This document shows positions 25,189-34,049 of a stretch of 54,815 bases of DNA, piece by piece. The position numbers and the translations under genes are program-made. The stretch lies in NCBI GenBank assembly GCA_018238155.1, contig JABCTZ010000031.1, positions 1 to 54,815 on the forward strand, written 5' to 3'. Origin of the DNA: Candidatus Heimdallarchaeota archaeon. Its GTDB lineage: Archaea > Asgardarchaeota > Heimdallarchaeia > JABLTI01. Every line of letters begins with the position of its first letter. Position 1 is the stretch's first letter. The notes under the pieces were generated by a model, which was not told where the DNA came from, searched no databases, and saw only the letters and a program-made list of their open reading frames with translations.

Positions 25189-26862
25189 TTAAGTGTTAGA
25201 ATTACCTGAAACAACTATACCATCTCTTTTTATTTTGCCATCTTCTAATTCAATGGCTCGCATGCCATCTTTAATGATATTTATGTCATGAGTTGCAACA
25301 AGAAAAGTAATATCGGTTGTCTGGTGAAGTTTGTAGATTTGTTCAATCGCTTGTTCCGCAAGATCTGAATCTAGATTTGCAGTAGGTTCGTCTAAAATAA
25401 CAATTGGTGGATAATTATTGTTTGCAATAGCTAATGAAGCTCTTTGAAGCTCTCCGCCTGATATTTCTAAAGGAAAAGAATTACTACGATGTTCAATATT
25501 GAATTTCGTTAAATAATCATTGACAGCTTCTGAACTTATGTCAGTGAAAACTTTCCCAGAAAAGATATCTTTCAAATAGAAATTCTCAGTTACGGTTAGA
25601 AATGGATGGAGATTTCCTTGTTGTGATACCAATCCAATATTCTCTCTTCTAAAAGTTGACTTTTCCGCATCAGAAAAGTTGCTAAATAATTCATCTAAGA
25701 TGGACAGCTCTCCTAAAGAGATTTTTTCCAAACCTGTTATTAGCTTCACTAAGGTAGTTTTTCCAGATCCACTTGGACCTAAAATGAATAACAATTCACC
25801 TTTGTTAAGTTTCAGGTTAATATCTGTAAGCGCACGGACTTCATTGCCATTGCTTTGATAAATTTTTGACACATCTTTTAATTCGATTGCTGGTTGGTAA
25901 TCTTCAAAATAGTTTTTAGGAAGTTCTTCCGTAATCAATTCTTTTCTAACTAATTTTATGTCTTCAAGAATGATTTCCTTAGGTTTTATTTTTTCCGGGT
26001 GGTGTAATTTAACCATTCCTTTCTTTGACATTTGTAACTCAACAGATTCTTTTAATTGCAATGTATCTACAACTAGATCTGGCAAACGAATATTATTTGT
26101 AGAATCTATTTGACTATTGAATTTCAAGGGAAATTTATTCTGACCTTCGAAAGCATTCTGTTTATTTAAGTTGATAATAGACGAAACACGACCGTCACGT
26201 ATTTCACAAGTTCTATCGACTCCTTCTTGAAATCTTGGGTCATGAGTTACAACCAGAATAGCTGTGTCAAAATCTTGTGCTACTTGTCTCAAGACCTCTT
26301 TTACTCGAGTAGTATTCAAACTATCAAGTTGCCCTGTTGGTTCATCACACAAAAGCACAGGTGCTCTCTTGGCTAATGCACAAGCAATAGCTGTTCTAAT
26401 CATCTCTCCACCAGACAAACCTCGTACAACACGTGATTTTAAGTGATCAATACCTAGTTTTTCTAGGATAGAAGCATTACGGATGTAATCTTCTTTTGTT
26501 GCTTTCTTTTTGATATTTGAAAGGAAATTCATATTATCTTCTATTGTCCCATCTAAGAATAGTGTTCTTTCTGGGAATTGATCAATGATCCCTATCATCT
26601 CAAGCCTATATGTATTGAGAGTTTTTGATGTTAGGTTTTCTAATTCATAGTCGCCAACTCGTACATACCCACTAGAATACATTTCTAAACCTGCAATAAT
26701 ATTCACTAAAGTTGTTTTACCTGAGCCGCTTGGACCAATTATAGTAATAATTTCTCCTTTCTTTACTGTCAAATCACAACCACGTAAAGCTGGTACTCGA
26801 GTGTTTGTTTCCTCATCAAGGAATATTTTGATTAAATCTCTTATTTCAATCATTAACCTCAC
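25189..26862 (-). CDS. Tandem ABC ATPase of the LolD/MacB type
   Basis: A 557-residue fusion of two ATPase domains. The first has I-I-G-P-S-G-S-G-K-T-T at about 40-50, the signature L-S-G-G-E and Walker B L-L-C-D-E-P-T-G; the second repeats these (Walker A near 355-365, I-S-G-G-E-L-Q-R and I-L-D-E-P-T). A charged linker of about 100 residues joins them. Domains of this wording drive MacB/FtsX/LolCDE-type permeases, which move lipoproteins, peptides or lipids rather than small solutes. Its first codon overlaps the stop of the upstream permease by 4 bp (ATGA-type), so the two are co-translated and probably form one complex. Having both ATPases in one chain is less usual. Confidence 0.92.
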   Translation of the reverse strand: MRLMIEIRDLIKIFLDEETNTRVPALRGCDLTVKKGEIITIIGPSGSGKTTLVNIIAGLEMYSSGYVRVGDYELENLTSKTLNTYRLEMIGIIDQFPERTLFLDGTIEDNMNFLSNIKKKATKEDYIRNASILEKLGIDHLKSRVVRGLSGGEMIRTAIACALAKRAPVLLCDEPTGQLDSLNTTRVKEVLRQVAQDFDTAILVVTHDPRFQEGVDRTCEIRDGRVSSIINLNKQNAFEGQNKFPLKFNSQIDSTNNIRLPDLVVDTLQLKESVELQMSKKGMVKLHHPEKIKPKEIILEDIKLVRKELITEELPKNYFEDYQPAIELKDVSKIYQSNGNEVRALTDINLKLNKGELLFILGPSGSGKTTLVKLITGLEKISLGELSILDELFSNFSDAEKSTFRRENIGLVSQQGNLHPFLTVTENFYLKDIFSGKVFTDISSEAVNDYLTKFNIEHRSNSFPLEISGGELQRASLAIANNNYPPIVILDEPTANLDSDLAEQAIEQIYKLHQTTDITFLVATHDINIIKDGMRAIELEDGKIKRDGIVVSGNSNT

Positions 26863-29753
26863 TCCTGTTTAATGGGTCGATACTTGTTGACCCGATGAAT
26901 TATTTCAACAATCCATCCACTAATAATGAGCACTAAACATAATATGATGATAAGAAGGGTTAACCAGAAAGGTAACCACGGATCAAATTTAGTGAAATTT
27001 TCTTTTACATTCAGTAGAGTACCCAGTACACTATTCACTAATAGACTGTTTACTACTGTCGAAATTATAAGTGGAATAAAAATTATTAGTGCAAATTCGA
27101 TTGTGAAACTTCCCCAAATTTGTTTTCTCTGGGCACCAACTTGATACTCGGATTCAATTATTCGTAACCTGTAGGCATAGATGTTTTTCGCTGTAATATA
27201 CCCAAAGAATACCAATGCTAACATTGCAATAATTGCTATAATAACAAAAAACACAATGAAAAAATCATCAATTTGAAGAAACATTGATTGTTCTAATTCA
27301 TCTTTAATCACAGTACTTAGACCGAATGATTCGATAGTTTCACAAATTACAGTTGCATTTCCTGTATCAGAAATTTTCACTAAAAGATTATGGTCTCCAT
27401 AAGCATTGGTGGAATAGCTAAGTTTCGGAATTAATTGAGAGAGAGTAAGATTACTGACTACTAAACTGTACCTGTCATAGTACCGTGAATAGAAATTAGT
27501 AGATTGCCTCCTGAGTAATGGAAAATAGTCAAAACTATTTACATATATCATTTCATATGGTTCATATGTTGGACTAGTAAATTTAGTGCTAAGAAAAATT
27601 TCGTGTTCATCATATTTTTTCTCTTTAGCAAATTTCGTACTCATCATAAATGTCATGTTATTTTCTAATTGTTCAATATCTTCTATTGAATAGTGAGTTT
27701 TTTCAAGTATTGATTGATTGATAATTTGTTTATACTCAGATACATTATGGATACTCAAAATAGTTATATCAAAACCCCTCTCAAATCTTTGGTATTCATT
27801 GGAATCAAAAAGTGACATTGTTGTTACGCCTGTAACAAGTTCCACACCTTCTATATCTGAAATATTGCCAATTATCTGTTGGTTCTGAATATCCCATTTG
27901 CTAACAAGGATATCTGAGTAACCCATTGTGAGATTTGTTTCAAGAGGTACATGCTCATTCACCGATCTTTTTACAATAAGTCCAGGTGTAATTGCTAAAC
28001 AAATCATAAACATAGCAAGAATAGACCGAGTGTAATTTGTATTATATATTGAAAGATGTTTTAAGGAGAGGGTAAAATAGCTCTTTCTTTTCTTCCAGGA
28101 AAATTTCCCGATTGCTTGCCAAAGTAGCCGAACGATTCTTGAGAATAAAATGAAGATGGATGAAATGACCAAGAGAGCTCCAACTGACATCAAAAACATG
28201 AAAGTTACTTGTAGTGATTCGAATATTCTGCCTGGTAACATATAGAACATAAATGAAAACATCATCCCCACATAACCTATTGCAATCAAGACAAGCCCAG
28301 GCATTAGGATAATAAATTCCTGTGTGGAAAATACCTTACGGATAAACTTTCTCCGTTTTCTTTTATACATTTCTGCAGTTGTTTGGGCAGATTTTTTCGC
28401 TAACGAGTTTTCAATAATAAACCCTACAAATGAAAGTGCCACAAAGAGTGCTACTACAGCAACAATAATCACTGGTTCTGCTAAAACTGTAAAATAGTTT
28501 CCAAAATTTGTTGACCCCATACCAATAGATGCAAAATAACCGAATAATAATCCGAGACTAAATCCTGCAGTCAATCCAATTGTTGATACGAGAAGATTCT
28601 CTAAGAATAACATTCTTCTTAAGGTTTTAAACTCAAGTCCGTGTACTTTGATTAACTTGAACTTGGACATTTTCTCATGATCACCAATGTGAAAAGTTTC
28701 AGTGCATATCAAAGCAAAGAGAAAGATCAAAGGAATACCAGACGCAAAAACAAGTACTGTTTTAAAGGTCCATTTACTTTGGAACATAATAATTTCATTC
28801 AGCAAATCATAACAAAAACTGTCTATATAACTCGGGAGATATTGAAAATCATTAAATGAAAACTGAACGCTAACAAATTCATCATGAAGTTTATTTAAAT
28901 TGCGGATATTCGAGGAAGTAATTTGGTAATCTAAATCAATTTTGATATTGATATTTCCTTGATATAAAACGTAGTTAGTTACTATTTGGGAAAGATATTG
29001 AGAGGTGGTGATGAATGTATCAGCATACTGATAAGTTTCATCCCCCTCATCAGGAAAATAATGATTATAATAGTTTCTCACTAAAATATCACTTGAAAAA
29101 CCAGCTTTATAAAAGACATTTAGTAGATTATCTAAAATACCCACTACAGTGAAGTTCTGAACTTCTGAGAATAGAAAATCGCTATTTTTTAAGTGAATAG
29201 TATCATTAACAGCATAAAGGGGTTTGCTCCTATTACTCGGAAGATAGAGAATTTCATGAGTGTTTTCAGGTATTTTTCCTTCTATAAGACATTGTGGCAA
29301 AAGTGAAATTGGTTCTCCACCAATACCTAATAATTCCGTTACATTGTAATCGCTTTCTGAAATGTTTTGAAAATTAAGAAAGCCCGCCGTCATTACAGGT
29401 GTATAACTTTTCACCAAATCTGGTGCTTTCTCATCAATGAATTCCATTGCTTCATTTACTGCTAAATCAAAATAATTTGAATTTTGTTCAAAATAACTTA
29501 GACTCACATCGTTAATTCTAATACTTAACATATTGTCTTGACGCCAATCATCCCTATTCTCAATATGATCCATGAAAGATTTGTACTGGTAAGAATACCA
29601 GGACATAAGAAAGGTAGTTAATAAAGTAAAAACGATAATGCTCGTTAAAACAGTGAATATGAGTCTACGTTTCCCTGTTTTCAAAAACACTTTAAACAAA
29701 GCGTTGAAAGAATGCTTCCCTAATTTCTTCTTTTTCTCGTTGCTAGCGCTCAA
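26859..29753 (-). CDS. Large FtsX/MacB-like ABC permease
   Basis: A 964-residue membrane protein, the partner of the tandem ATPase. A membrane segment near 33-53 precedes a large extracellular domain (about 55-330). A block of three segments follows (about 328-450), then further segments near 485-560, a second large extracellular domain (about 615-830), and a last block of three at about 830-955. This double layout matches LolC/E- or MacB-type transporters fused in tandem. The substrate is unknown; extracellular domains of this kind handle lipids, peptides or surface proteins. The gene overlaps the ATPase start by 4 bp. Confidence 0.85.
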   Translation of the reverse strand: MSASNEKKKKLGKHSFNALFKVFLKTGKRRLIFTVLTSIIVFTLLTTFLMSWYSYQYKSFMDHIENRDDWRQDNMLSIRINDVSLSYFEQNSNYFDLAVNEAMEFIDEKAPDLVKSYTPVMTAGFLNFQNISESDYNVTELLGIGGEPISLLPQCLIEGKIPENTHEILYLPSNRSKPLYAVNDTIHLKNSDFLFSEVQNFTVVGILDNLLNVFYKAGFSSDILVRNYYNHYFPDEGDETYQYADTFITTSQYLSQIVTNYVLYQGNINIKIDLDYQITSSNIRNLNKLHDEFVSVQFSFNDFQYLPSYIDSFCYDLLNEIIMFQSKWTFKTVLVFASGIPLIFLFALICTETFHIGDHEKMSKFKLIKVHGLEFKTLRRMLFLENLLVSTIGLTAGFSLGLLFGYFASIGMGSTNFGNYFTVLAEPVIIVAVVALFVALSFVGFIIENSLAKKSAQTTAEMYKRKRRKFIRKVFSTQEFIILMPGLVLIAIGYVGMMFSFMFYMLPGRIFESLQVTFMFLMSVGALLVISSIFILFSRIVRLLWQAIGKFSWKKRKSYFTLSLKHLSIYNTNYTRSILAMFMICLAITPGLIVKRSVNEHVPLETNLTMGYSDILVSKWDIQNQQIIGNISDIEGVELVTGVTTMSLFDSNEYQRFERGFDITILSIHNVSEYKQIINQSILEKTHYSIEDIEQLENNMTFMMSTKFAKEKKYDEHEIFLSTKFTSPTYEPYEMIYVNSFDYFPLLRRQSTNFYSRYYDRYSLVVSNLTLSQLIPKLSYSTNAYGDHNLLVKISDTGNATVICETIESFGLSTVIKDELEQSMFLQIDDFFIVFFVIIAIIAMLALVFFGYITAKNIYAYRLRIIESEYQVGAQRKQIWGSFTIEFALIIFIPLIISTVVNSLLVNSVLGTLLNVKENFTKFDPWLPFWLTLLIIILCLVLIISGWIVEIIHRVNKYRPIKQE

Positions 29754-29919
29754 TAATTCCCATTCTCCACTTCTAGAATTAATGCTATTTTCTATAAAAA
29801 GGTAACCAAATTTCCTATTAAATAATCCTAATTCACCAAAAAATTGAATCCGATAAATTTCATTCTGTATACTTATGGTTGGTTAAATTTTTATATTCTA
29901 ATATTCTACTTTAGTTACG

Positions 29920-30026
29920 TGGACAAAATGGATACACACTCCCGGACATTATGACTTAGTGCGAGGGGATCTCGCCGCTAGCAATGGTCGATTTTTTAGT
30001 TAGCGGAGCGAATAGTAGATCCATTA
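29920..30026 (+). ncRNA. Candidate structured RNA upstream of the DRG-type GTPase
   Basis: The segment is more GC-rich than its surroundings and folds well on paper. aatggat (29927-29933) pairs with atccatt (30019-30025) and closes the structure. Inside, gcgag/ctcgc (29961-29975) and ccgctagc/gttagcgg (29975-29982 with 29999-30006, one G-U pair) form two hairpins. A TATA-like tttatatt at 29890-29897 is spaced for a start near 29920. It fits no tRNA, 5S, SRP or RNase P pattern that I could recognise, so class and strand are inferred. It might instead be a leader of the GTPase mRNA. Confidence 0.5.
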
Positions 30027-30122
30027 CTTTCTGATAGGATTAAATTCATTTGTAAATGAATCTGGGATAGTATCAGAAAGAGAGTGTCTCTAATACTAAC
30101 GTTCTTTTCATAGTATCAGAAA
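30027..30122. repeat. Long inverted repeat and 13-bp direct repeat before the DRG-type GTPase
   Basis: ctttctgata (30027-30036) pairs perfectly with tatcagaaag (30071-30080), and within it attcattt (30044-30051) faces aaatgaat (30054-30061). The 13-mer atagtatcagaaa is repeated at 30067-30079 and 30110-30122, about 70-130 bp before the GTPase start. These could be an operator pair or an RNA structure in the leader. Confidence 0.6.
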
Positions 30123-30194
30123 ATCGATTTCATTTTACTTGTTGTTGAATTGTGACAGAAAGATATTGAAAAAAAGTTTTGGAGAAAAGAAAAA

Positions 30195-31205
30195 ATGAGC
30201 AGACACAATAAATTGCGATTCTTCATGTATAAAGTTGCAAATAAATTACGCTATTTAGAAGGTGAAGAGTTCGCTGTAGAGATTGATGCGATCATTGAAG
30301 AAATTCAAAGAAAGAAACTTGACACTTGGGGAGCTTACAAACAGTTGATTGTGAGACTTGAGTGGCAAAAACAGAAAGCATTAGAAAAACCAAAAACAAA
30401 GGCAAGACAATATGACCCCTTTGAAATACCAAAATCAGGAATTGGTCGTATTGCTTTGTTCGGTCTTTCCAATGTTGGAAAAAGCACTTTGATGAATGCA
30501 ATAACAAACACTGATGTTGGCATTGGTAATTTCCTAAATACAACTACAATAGGTCAAGCAGGAGCTTGTGAATACGAAGATGTGACATTTCAAATCGTTG
30601 ACTTACCTGGATTCTTAGACTTCAAAGAAGATTGGGCACTCAGCAAACAAATCGTTAGAGTTGCTCGAACAAGTGAAGCAATAGTATTGGTCATTGATTT
30701 AACAATGGATATTGAAAGACAACTGTTCTTCTTAACAGAACAATTGACAAACGCAAAATTGATGGTAGATGGTGAATCAAGCTATAAAATCGCAATCATA
30801 GCGACAAAAGGTGATTTACCGGGATCAAAAGAAGCATATCAAGAATTGCTTGAGAAGACCAATTGGGAAGTATTTCCAACAGCTTACAACAACGAAAAAT
30901 CACTCGAGCAATTGAAAAAACAACTATTTGAGATGCTAGGTGTTATTCGTGTATATACCAAACCACCTGGAGAAAAACCCAATTTAGAGAAACCATTTGT
31001 GACTCCAGAAGGAGTAACAGTGAAGGATATTACAGAGAAAATCCATACCAGCTTTCTACAACGATTTCGATATGCACGTATCTGGGGGTCCTCCTGCGAT
31101 TTTGAAGGACAGCAGGTTGGTTTGGAACAAATATTACATGATAAAGATATCATTGAATTAGTCTTGAGCCAGAAGCAGCTAAAAAGCTGCCCCAAGGCTA
31201 ATTAG
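30195..31205 (+). CDS. DRG/Rbg-type GTPase with TGS domain
   Basis: A 336-residue protein of the DRG branch of Obg-like GTPases, which act with the ribosome in eukaryotes and archaea. G1 is G90-LSNVGKST98, G2 is the Thr cluster T-T-T-I-G (117-120), and G3 D136-L-P-G139. The G4 motif reads T-K-G-D where N-K-x-D is usual, which may loosen guanine recognition. Residues 1-75 form the helical N-terminal region and about 255-330 a TGS domain, with Y-A-R-I-W and the closing L-H-D-K-D-I-I-E-L. The ATG follows ggagaaaag. It lies downstream of the structured spacer. Confidence 0.9.
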   Translation: MSRHNKLRFFMYKVANKLRYLEGEEFAVEIDAIIEEIQRKKLDTWGAYKQLIVRLEWQKQKALEKPKTKARQYDPFEIPKSGIGRIALFGLSNVGKSTLMNAITNTDVGIGNFLNTTTIGQAGACEYEDVTFQIVDLPGFLDFKEDWALSKQIVRVARTSEAIVLVIDLTMDIERQLFFLTEQLTNAKLMVDGESSYKIAIIATKGDLPGSKEAYQELLEKTNWEVFPTAYNNEKSLEQLKKQLFEMLGVIRVYTKPPGEKPNLEKPFVTPEGVTVKDITEKIHTSFLQRFRYARIWGSSCDFEGQQVGLEQILHDKDIIELVLSQKQLKSCPKAN

Positions 31206-31308
31206 CTTTTTCTAAATGATATCAATATTTGAATAGCTATTTTTGGAAAAAAAGAATAGAAGGGAATTTATTTCCCAAATATCTATTGTTATTCAACTTT
31301 TTAGCTTT

Positions 31309-31794
31309 CTAATAAGTTGGTTCTTGACTTTTTGCTAGTTTGTCAGGATTGCGAATCAATCCACCTAAAGCTCCTGCTATTACGTTGAAAACTAACGAGA
31401 TAAGTGAGAAGATAAAAGCAAAAAGCAATCCAATTAAAATGAGTATTATTATCACTTCGCTTGGAATTTCAAGTGTTTCCGCTTGTCCTAATGTTGCAAT
31501 CGAAAAGATAGTACCAAAAATAGCTGCACCACCAATAACTGTTGCAAGAATCATTACTATAGCATTTAGTAAAAATGTAAATACTGAAACTAGCAATCCT
31601 GCTATTGCTCCTTTGCTAGGTGAAGTTGCTATCAAACCCGCAACAAAGCCTGCGATTAACCAAGCACCAATTGATAATGGGACAAAAGACCAACCTGTGC
31701 CAATTAATCCTGTTAAATACATAGCGAGAACAAAAAGACCTACACCAATTATTGCACCGATAAATCCGCCTAAAAGCGCTTTTCTTTTTATCAT
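31309..31794 (-). CDS. Small Gly-rich four-pass membrane protein
   Basis: A 161-residue very hydrophobic protein with about four membrane segments (near 8-32, 38-60, 62-100 and 113-150), many G-x-x-x-G-type and Ala/Gly-rich packing stretches, and a short polar tail ending in S-Q-E-P-T-Y. No catalytic motif. It resembles uncharacterised archaeal membrane proteins of DUF5518-like type, judged by composition only. Transcribed toward the GTPase gene and divergent from the clostripain-like protease. Confidence 0.68.
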   Translation of the reverse strand: MIKRKALLGGFIGAIIGVGLFVLAMYLTGLIGTGWSFVPLSIGAWLIAGFVAGLIATSPSKGAIAGLLVSVFTFLLNAIVMILATVIGGAAIFGTIFSIATLGQAETLEIPSEVIIILILIGLLFAFIFSLISLVFNVIAGALGGLIRNPDKLAKSQEPTY

Positions 31795-31998
31795 TGTAAT
31801 CTACCAATAAACATTCTATTAGCAAGAAACACCTTATAATAATAAAAGCTTGCCTATTTAAACAGCTGATGAGTAACTTGAAACAATTTTTCTCAGCAAG
31901 TAAGAGACGAATAGGAGAAAAGAGCCTTTTTTTCAAGTAATTTTAAATTTAAACAATGAGTAATAAATATAGATGCCTGCATCGGGAGGGCTCTTTAA

Positions 31999-33939
31999 GT
32001 GATTAAATTTAAAATTAAACATTTACTGGTTATTACTTTAATTTGTTCATTGGCTTATCTTTCATTTATTCCAAGTGTTGGAAACACACAACAAACGATA
32101 ATAAATGAATGCAAAGATAAGGCAGTGAAAGAATGGACGTTAATGTTATACTTTTGTGCGGATACAAGATCTGGAATAGTTACACCGAGTATTGATAATT
32201 CAGGTAATTTTCTTCACGCAGCTATGACAGAAGCAAAGATGAAATTACAAACAATGGATTTACTACCAGGTTCAATAACAGATCTCAATGTAATCGTTCT
32301 GTACGATTATCCATATACATTTCAGGACCCAAATGGGCATGCAATGATTTACCAGCTAAGAACAACTGCAGATGGTGGAAATACACAAGAAGCTGCGTGG
32401 GGTGCAGTAAACATGGGCGACCCGACAACTCTGAGTAATTTTGTTACTTTTTGTAAAACTAACTTTCCAGCAAATAATTATGCACTAGTTCTATCCGACC
32501 ATGGGCGAGGGTATGCTGGTTATTGTTATGATTATCATGCACCACATCCCTACTGGGAATATGCTCTGGGGGATAGTTTATCAGTGCCGGAGTTGGAAAC
32601 TGCACTCTCTGGAGCCAACAATGTTGATGTGTTGATATTCAATACTTGCCTAGGTGCATCTTTTGAAATGTCTTGGCAACTTGTGGGAGAAGTATCTTAC
32701 ATTGTAGCTGGTGAGTCAACTCAAGGTGCAAGTGCATTACATCACCCTCGAGAGATTGCCTATGCTCTTAGTAGAGATTTAACAATGACTCCAAAAGAAT
32801 TAGCCCAAGCAGCATACAACGGAGCAGTGGATCCAGTTGTTCTGCCTAGTTATTATGATTGGTCGACAATATCACTCATTGATTTAACAAAGTTCGACAT
32901 CACGGTTGGAGTGCCATCTTTTATGGAAACCTTCGATGACTTCACTCAGAAATTGGTGGATGAAATTGACTATTCAAGTAGCACTATGATTCCTTATTTT
33001 AAAAATTTCAGAGGAAATTTAACATCAGAAGGTTTAGCTACCTCGGAATCAATGATGGTTGATTTGACAAATTTCATCGAGGAAATTGTCGCAAATAAAA
33101 CTGATTTACATTATACAGAAACAGGCGATTTAGCAACCACTCTCTTAACTTTCCTTGCCGAGAATTCAAATGGTTTATTGGTCAATGAATCACATGCATC
33201 CTATTACGATGAATACATGAATGGTTTTAGTTTATGCTTCCCAGACAGCTATGATATGTTTAAGGGATTCATGTATCCGAATCTCTACGAAAATTTCAAG
33301 ATAAGCTTCGAAAGTAGTTGGTGGGAATTTATAGGAAAACTTTACCCGCTCCTATCTTTTGAAAAGTTCAAATTAAAAGACTTTTATGAAATCCAATTGT
33401 TACACATTGATCCTTCAATTCGATTGGATGTTTACATTAATCCTTTTGAGGTGACTGCAGAGCGTCATGTAGGATTGAATGATGACTTTGCAGAAGTTAA
33501 TATGGGCGTGGAACTCGGTATAGAAGGAGCAGAATATCATGATGATTTAATAGGAAACGTGATGATACGAATACCAACAGCAAGTGTTCAGCTAAGTAAA
33601 GCAACTGGAACAGAAAATTTCAGAGTAGTAATCAATGCAACGAGTGCAGCAAGTGCATCACAAATTGCGAATCTCACGGTAAAACATGTTAAGAACAATG
33701 AGGTTATTTGGCAAGAAAGTCAACAAGGCGAAATCGAAGTTGGACAACAACTAAGCTGTGATGTATCAATGGATGATGAAATGACAGATTTCGAAGTTGA
33801 ACAAATTTGGACAAATACAACAGAAAAAAGAGGTTTCATAGGACCTAACAAAGGGCTGGTATTTACAACCATAGCATTCTCATTGACAATAATCATAGCA
33901 ATTGTTTATCGGAAAAGTTTTCGAACAAAAAAAGCATGA
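31999..33939 (+). CDS. Membrane-anchored clostripain-like (C11) cysteine protease
   Basis: A 646-residue secreted protein. Residues about 7-30 are a signal peptide, and a single membrane segment at about 617-638 followed by basic residues anchors the C-terminus, so the whole catalytic part faces outside. The clan CD dyad is H168 in L-V-L-S-D-H-G-R-G and C217 in I-F-N-T-C-L-G-A, and the opening W-T-L-M-L-Y-F-C-A-D is typical of C11 peptidases, which cleave after basic residues. A beta-rich domain covers about 450-600. The GTG start follows gggaggg. It could process surface or secreted proteins; no substrate is evident. Confidence 0.9.
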   Translation: MIKFKIKHLLVITLICSLAYLSFIPSVGNTQQTIINECKDKAVKEWTLMLYFCADTRSGIVTPSIDNSGNFLHAAMTEAKMKLQTMDLLPGSITDLNVIVLYDYPYTFQDPNGHAMIYQLRTTADGGNTQEAAWGAVNMGDPTTLSNFVTFCKTNFPANNYALVLSDHGRGYAGYCYDYHAPHPYWEYALGDSLSVPELETALSGANNVDVLIFNTCLGASFEMSWQLVGEVSYIVAGESTQGASALHHPREIAYALSRDLTMTPKELAQAAYNGAVDPVVLPSYYDWSTISLIDLTKFDITVGVPSFMETFDDFTQKLVDEIDYSSSTMIPYFKNFRGNLTSEGLATSESMMVDLTNFIEEIVANKTDLHYTETGDLATTLLTFLAENSNGLLVNESHASYYDEYMNGFSLCFPDSYDMFKGFMYPNLYENFKISFESSWWEFIGKLYPLLSFEKFKLKDFYEIQLLHIDPSIRLDVYINPFEVTAERHVGLNDDFAEVNMGVELGIEGAEYHDDLIGNVMIRIPTASVQLSKATGTENFRVVINATSAASASQIANLTVKHVKNNEVIWQESQQGEIEVGQQLSCDVSMDDEMTDFEVEQIWTNTTEKRGFIGPNKGLVFTTIAFSLTIIIAIVYRKSFRTKKA

Positions 33940-34049
33940 TACATCCATTTAATAGTAGATGAGTTTCATTTTTCAGTGAAATTCCTCTACAAATAGCCTT
34001 TTTTAAGGAAGAAATCATTTAGAACAATAATTGCATCTTAATTATTGAC

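Noticed and set aside
29927..30025. tRNA or 5S rRNA gene
   Set aside because: No T-arm G-T-T-C sequence, anticodon arm or 5S loop pattern could be placed on either strand.
31340..31810. Long plus-strand frame of 156 codons
   Set aside because: It is antisense to the four-pass membrane protein; its Ile/Pro-rich composition is the usual shadow of a hydrophobic gene.
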